38,675 nt of DNA from Bigelowiella natans CCMP2755 (Eukaryota > Cercozoa > Chlorarachniophyceae), in assembly GCA_000320545.1 (NCBI GenBank), contig ADNK01001513.1:1-38675 (forward strand), read 5' to 3'. A model generated the notes under the pieces. That model had not been told where the DNA came from, searched no databases, and saw nothing but the letters and a program-made list of their open reading frames with translations. The translations under genes and the position numbers were made by a program. How positions within the stretch are numbered: position 1 is the stretch's first letter; every line of letters begins with the position of its first letter. Shown here piece by piece: positions 36,528 to 38,675 of this stretch.

Positions 36528-37165
36528 AAGATCTCTAAGTATCGAAAACATGTGCAAGTTTTGTAATGAATTTCGTGAGATGGATTACATGAGTCACATG
36601 CAAGGAGGGTTCGGATTTGGAGGCATGGGCAGGTATAAAGTATTTTAAAAGAATTTTGGGCAATTTATCTCCACGAATCTGTTGTTTCAATGGATATCAG
36701 ATTGAATTTGTTTTCAGGTACCATGACCCGGATGGATTCGACTACGATCCGGGAGAAGACATGATGACAAATGGGTTTTATTCTTCCCAACAAATCTCGT
36801 TGTTTTCTTATAACTTTGATGGTCTTTTACAAAATAGGTTAGAAATAGATTCTGCAAAGTTTAAGCAGAACAATGAAGAGACCAAAGCGGTAAATGACAC
36901 ATACCTAGAATGCAGAACGGCACTGATGGTTAAGGCGATACAATGTGATTTGATTCAAAATATTTAGTTGCCTCAAGCTAAACCCGAAAAAAAGAAAACC
37001 AAAAAGATAAGGAGGAGACCGTCATCTCGACTTGCAAAATATGGAATTAAAAGGAAAGGGGAAAAAAAATCGAATGCTTCCAAAGGTAATTCAGGGCTAG
37101 CAAGCACGAACAAGGATACGAGTGATCATGTTGGAAGTAGAAGTTCGAAAAATGTCTCAGATTAG
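36528..37165 (+). CDS. Small basic hypothetical protein with a Cys/His motif, four exons
   Basis: Exons: 36528-36632 (ATG at 36550), 36718-36774, 36838-36889, 36968-37165. Phases agree and give 129 residues from the ATG. The N-terminus MCKFCNEFREMDYMSHMQ has a C-x2-C-x10-H arrangement that could be a partial zinc site, followed by Gly/Phe and HDPDGFDYDPGED. The last exon is Lys/Arg-rich (KPEKKKTKKIRRRPSSRLAK) and ends in a Ser/Asn tail, suggesting nuclear or nucleic-acid association. The exon opens after a strong acceptor and stays in frame upstream of the ATG, so the protein may be longer. I do not recognise a family. Confidence 0.7.
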
Positions 37166-37857
37166 CAAGATAATTAGTCCACGAGTATGGAATGGTCAAG
37201 ACTGTCAATTCGATCTTCGTCGGATCGATATGAACATAATGCACCAGAATGCTATTTAATGAAGTGAACAGCAGCGGTCGACGCTGGAATGAATCTACGG
37301 AAACTTTAATTTGTGCAGTAAATAAGCTAGCCTAGCAGATAGACGTTACAAAAGGTTAACTTAAATAACTAGGTAGCACTAATAAGAATGTACGATGATG
37401 CAATGATGAATTCAATATTTAGATTATGTATGAGACTGATGTAATGGATAGGTTAAATGCGTTCAATTGTCATTCTAATCGCGGCTACAGCGCTTAAATT
37501 GTCAGACGGATGTAATTAATCAATTAAATTTGTTCAATGGTCATCATCATATAGCTATCTAGCTATGCAATGCAGCGCTAGAGCGGCTACAGCGCTTAAA
37601 TTGTACTTAATTGCTTAGGCTATTTGTATATCATGACATCCATGACCGTATCGATATCGTATCGCATATCGTGCCGATGACCAGTCATCCTATAATGTAG
37701 CTGTCTAGCTGTGCAAAGCGGCGGCAACAGCGCTAGCAATGTGCTTGTTATTATGCATATGTGTGTACATATATGTACACATATCGATCTATCTCTAGCT
37801 AGCTACACTATATATATTGTGTATTGCATGTCTATCATAGCTAGCTAGCTAGATAGA

Positions 37858-37892
<35 letters not shown>

Positions 37893-38113
37893 ACAAGCAC
37901 ATACGTGTGTGTATATATATGTATATATTTACATATATGTACATATAGGTCATCACTTCATCATAGACAATAGACAAGCAATAACTATAGCCATCATCAT
38001 ATACAGCTACATGACTGATGCCGTTTGCCGCCACTTATGGGGCTTATAAGCCTGTCCTCGCTAGAAGGCTAATAACATAGCCGCACATACGTGTACTAAT
38101 AATGCACACATGA

Positions 38114-38185
<72 letters not shown>

Positions 38186-38267
38186 CATTTTTCTAAGCTG
38201 TGCATGAAATTCCCCATCCTTTCATCCAACCACCATTAGTATGGCACCAAGTAATTCGAACCATAAA

Positions 38268-38329
<62 letters not shown>

Positions 38330-38436
38330 TGACATGTGTGTGTGTGGGTAGACAATATGCCACATGTAAAGCATCTATATTATTTTGTGCATGTATATCA
38401 TTGGTATTAGATTGTTCTTCATTGTGATATATTCAG
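37166..38436. other. Intergenic repeats: degenerate tandem units and microsatellites
   Basis: It holds a 22-base exact direct repeat at 37481-37502 and 37583-37604 within longer similar units. A shorter related piece is at 37721-37734. A TA/GT hairpin-like inverted repeat lies at about 37758-37787. Microsatellites lie at 37858-37893, 38121-38180 and 38270-38330, with scattered AGCTAGCT words. No exon is visible. Confidence 0.65.
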
Positions 38437-38578
38437 GCCCTGCTTTCCCAGGTTGGCTGAACTTTTTCGAGAACATTCATACGGCAGAGTGGCCTCACAT
38501 ATAATGCTATTCTATACATTAGATGATCTTAGCCTGTACCAATTCTTTTTCAAGGAGGAAACCCTACAAGGTATCTGA
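38437..38578 (+). CDS. Exon of an unidentified plus-strand gene
   Basis: After the acceptor tgatatattcag an open frame reads PCFPRLAELFREHSYGRVAS then HIMLFYTLDDLSLYQFFFKE for 44 codons. It either stops at TGA 38576-38578 or leaves at AAG|GTATCT (38570) into a putative 24-nt intron ending ttctcag at 38594. Upstream exons are not identified across the repeat-rich stretch. No family is recognised, and it could be spurious. Confidence 0.4.
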
Positions 38579-38675
38579 TGATGGGTCTTCTCAGATGTTG
38601 AACACAGACCGATGGAAGAATAGCGGATCTTCGTGGACACTATTACCTGATTGTTAATGGGGGGGTTATTAAGGG

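Overview
This is nuclear DNA from an intron-dense eukaryote, probably a protist. The exons are small, the introns start GT and end AG, and di- and trinucleotide microsatellites are everywhere, including inside coding exons (poly-Glu, poly-Ser, poly-Asp). I see no bacterial operon structure, CRISPR array, rRNA or tRNA. The lineage cannot be fixed by eye. A large Pmp-like beta-helix membrane protein and an EF-hand protein resembling flagellar or calcyphosine-like families point to a flagellated protist, perhaps a stramenopile or a relative. That is inference.

Layout: bases 1-808 form a long imperfect palindrome around a TA microsatellite. Its right arm holds two exons of a minus-strand gene, and the left arm is an indel-rich copy. 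From about 1.07 to 5.55 kb runs a plus-strand gene of about 21 exons with no family I recognise. From 9072 down to 6250 (minus) lies a complete 19-exon phosphoglycolate phosphatase-type HAD hydrolase of 303 residues. Divergent from it, 9790-11861 (plus) encodes a 255-residue EF-hand-like protein in nine exons. A gene-free stretch of 2.3 kb follows.

From 14207 to 29040 (plus) one giant gene of about 35 exons encodes roughly 3,150 residues. These are a signal peptide, a His/Pro-rich segment, a mucin-like Ser/Thr/Pro stalk, a long Pmp-like beta-helix, Cys-rich repeats and an eight-segment membrane domain with an acidic loop. Convergent to it, a 20-exon minus-strand gene (35921 to 29789) encodes a coiled-coil protein with an ArfGAP zinc finger near its C-terminus. 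One base appears to be missing inside the ArfGAP exon. Divergent from that gene is a small basic protein (36528-37165). The right end is microsatellite-rich intergenic DNA plus one further exon at 38437.

Exon models were built by hand from splice-site and reading-phase agreement across consecutive exons, supported by family motifs where I know the family. The phosphatase, EF-hand, ArfGAP and giant-gene models are internally consistent. The first plus-strand gene is less certain at several junctions.
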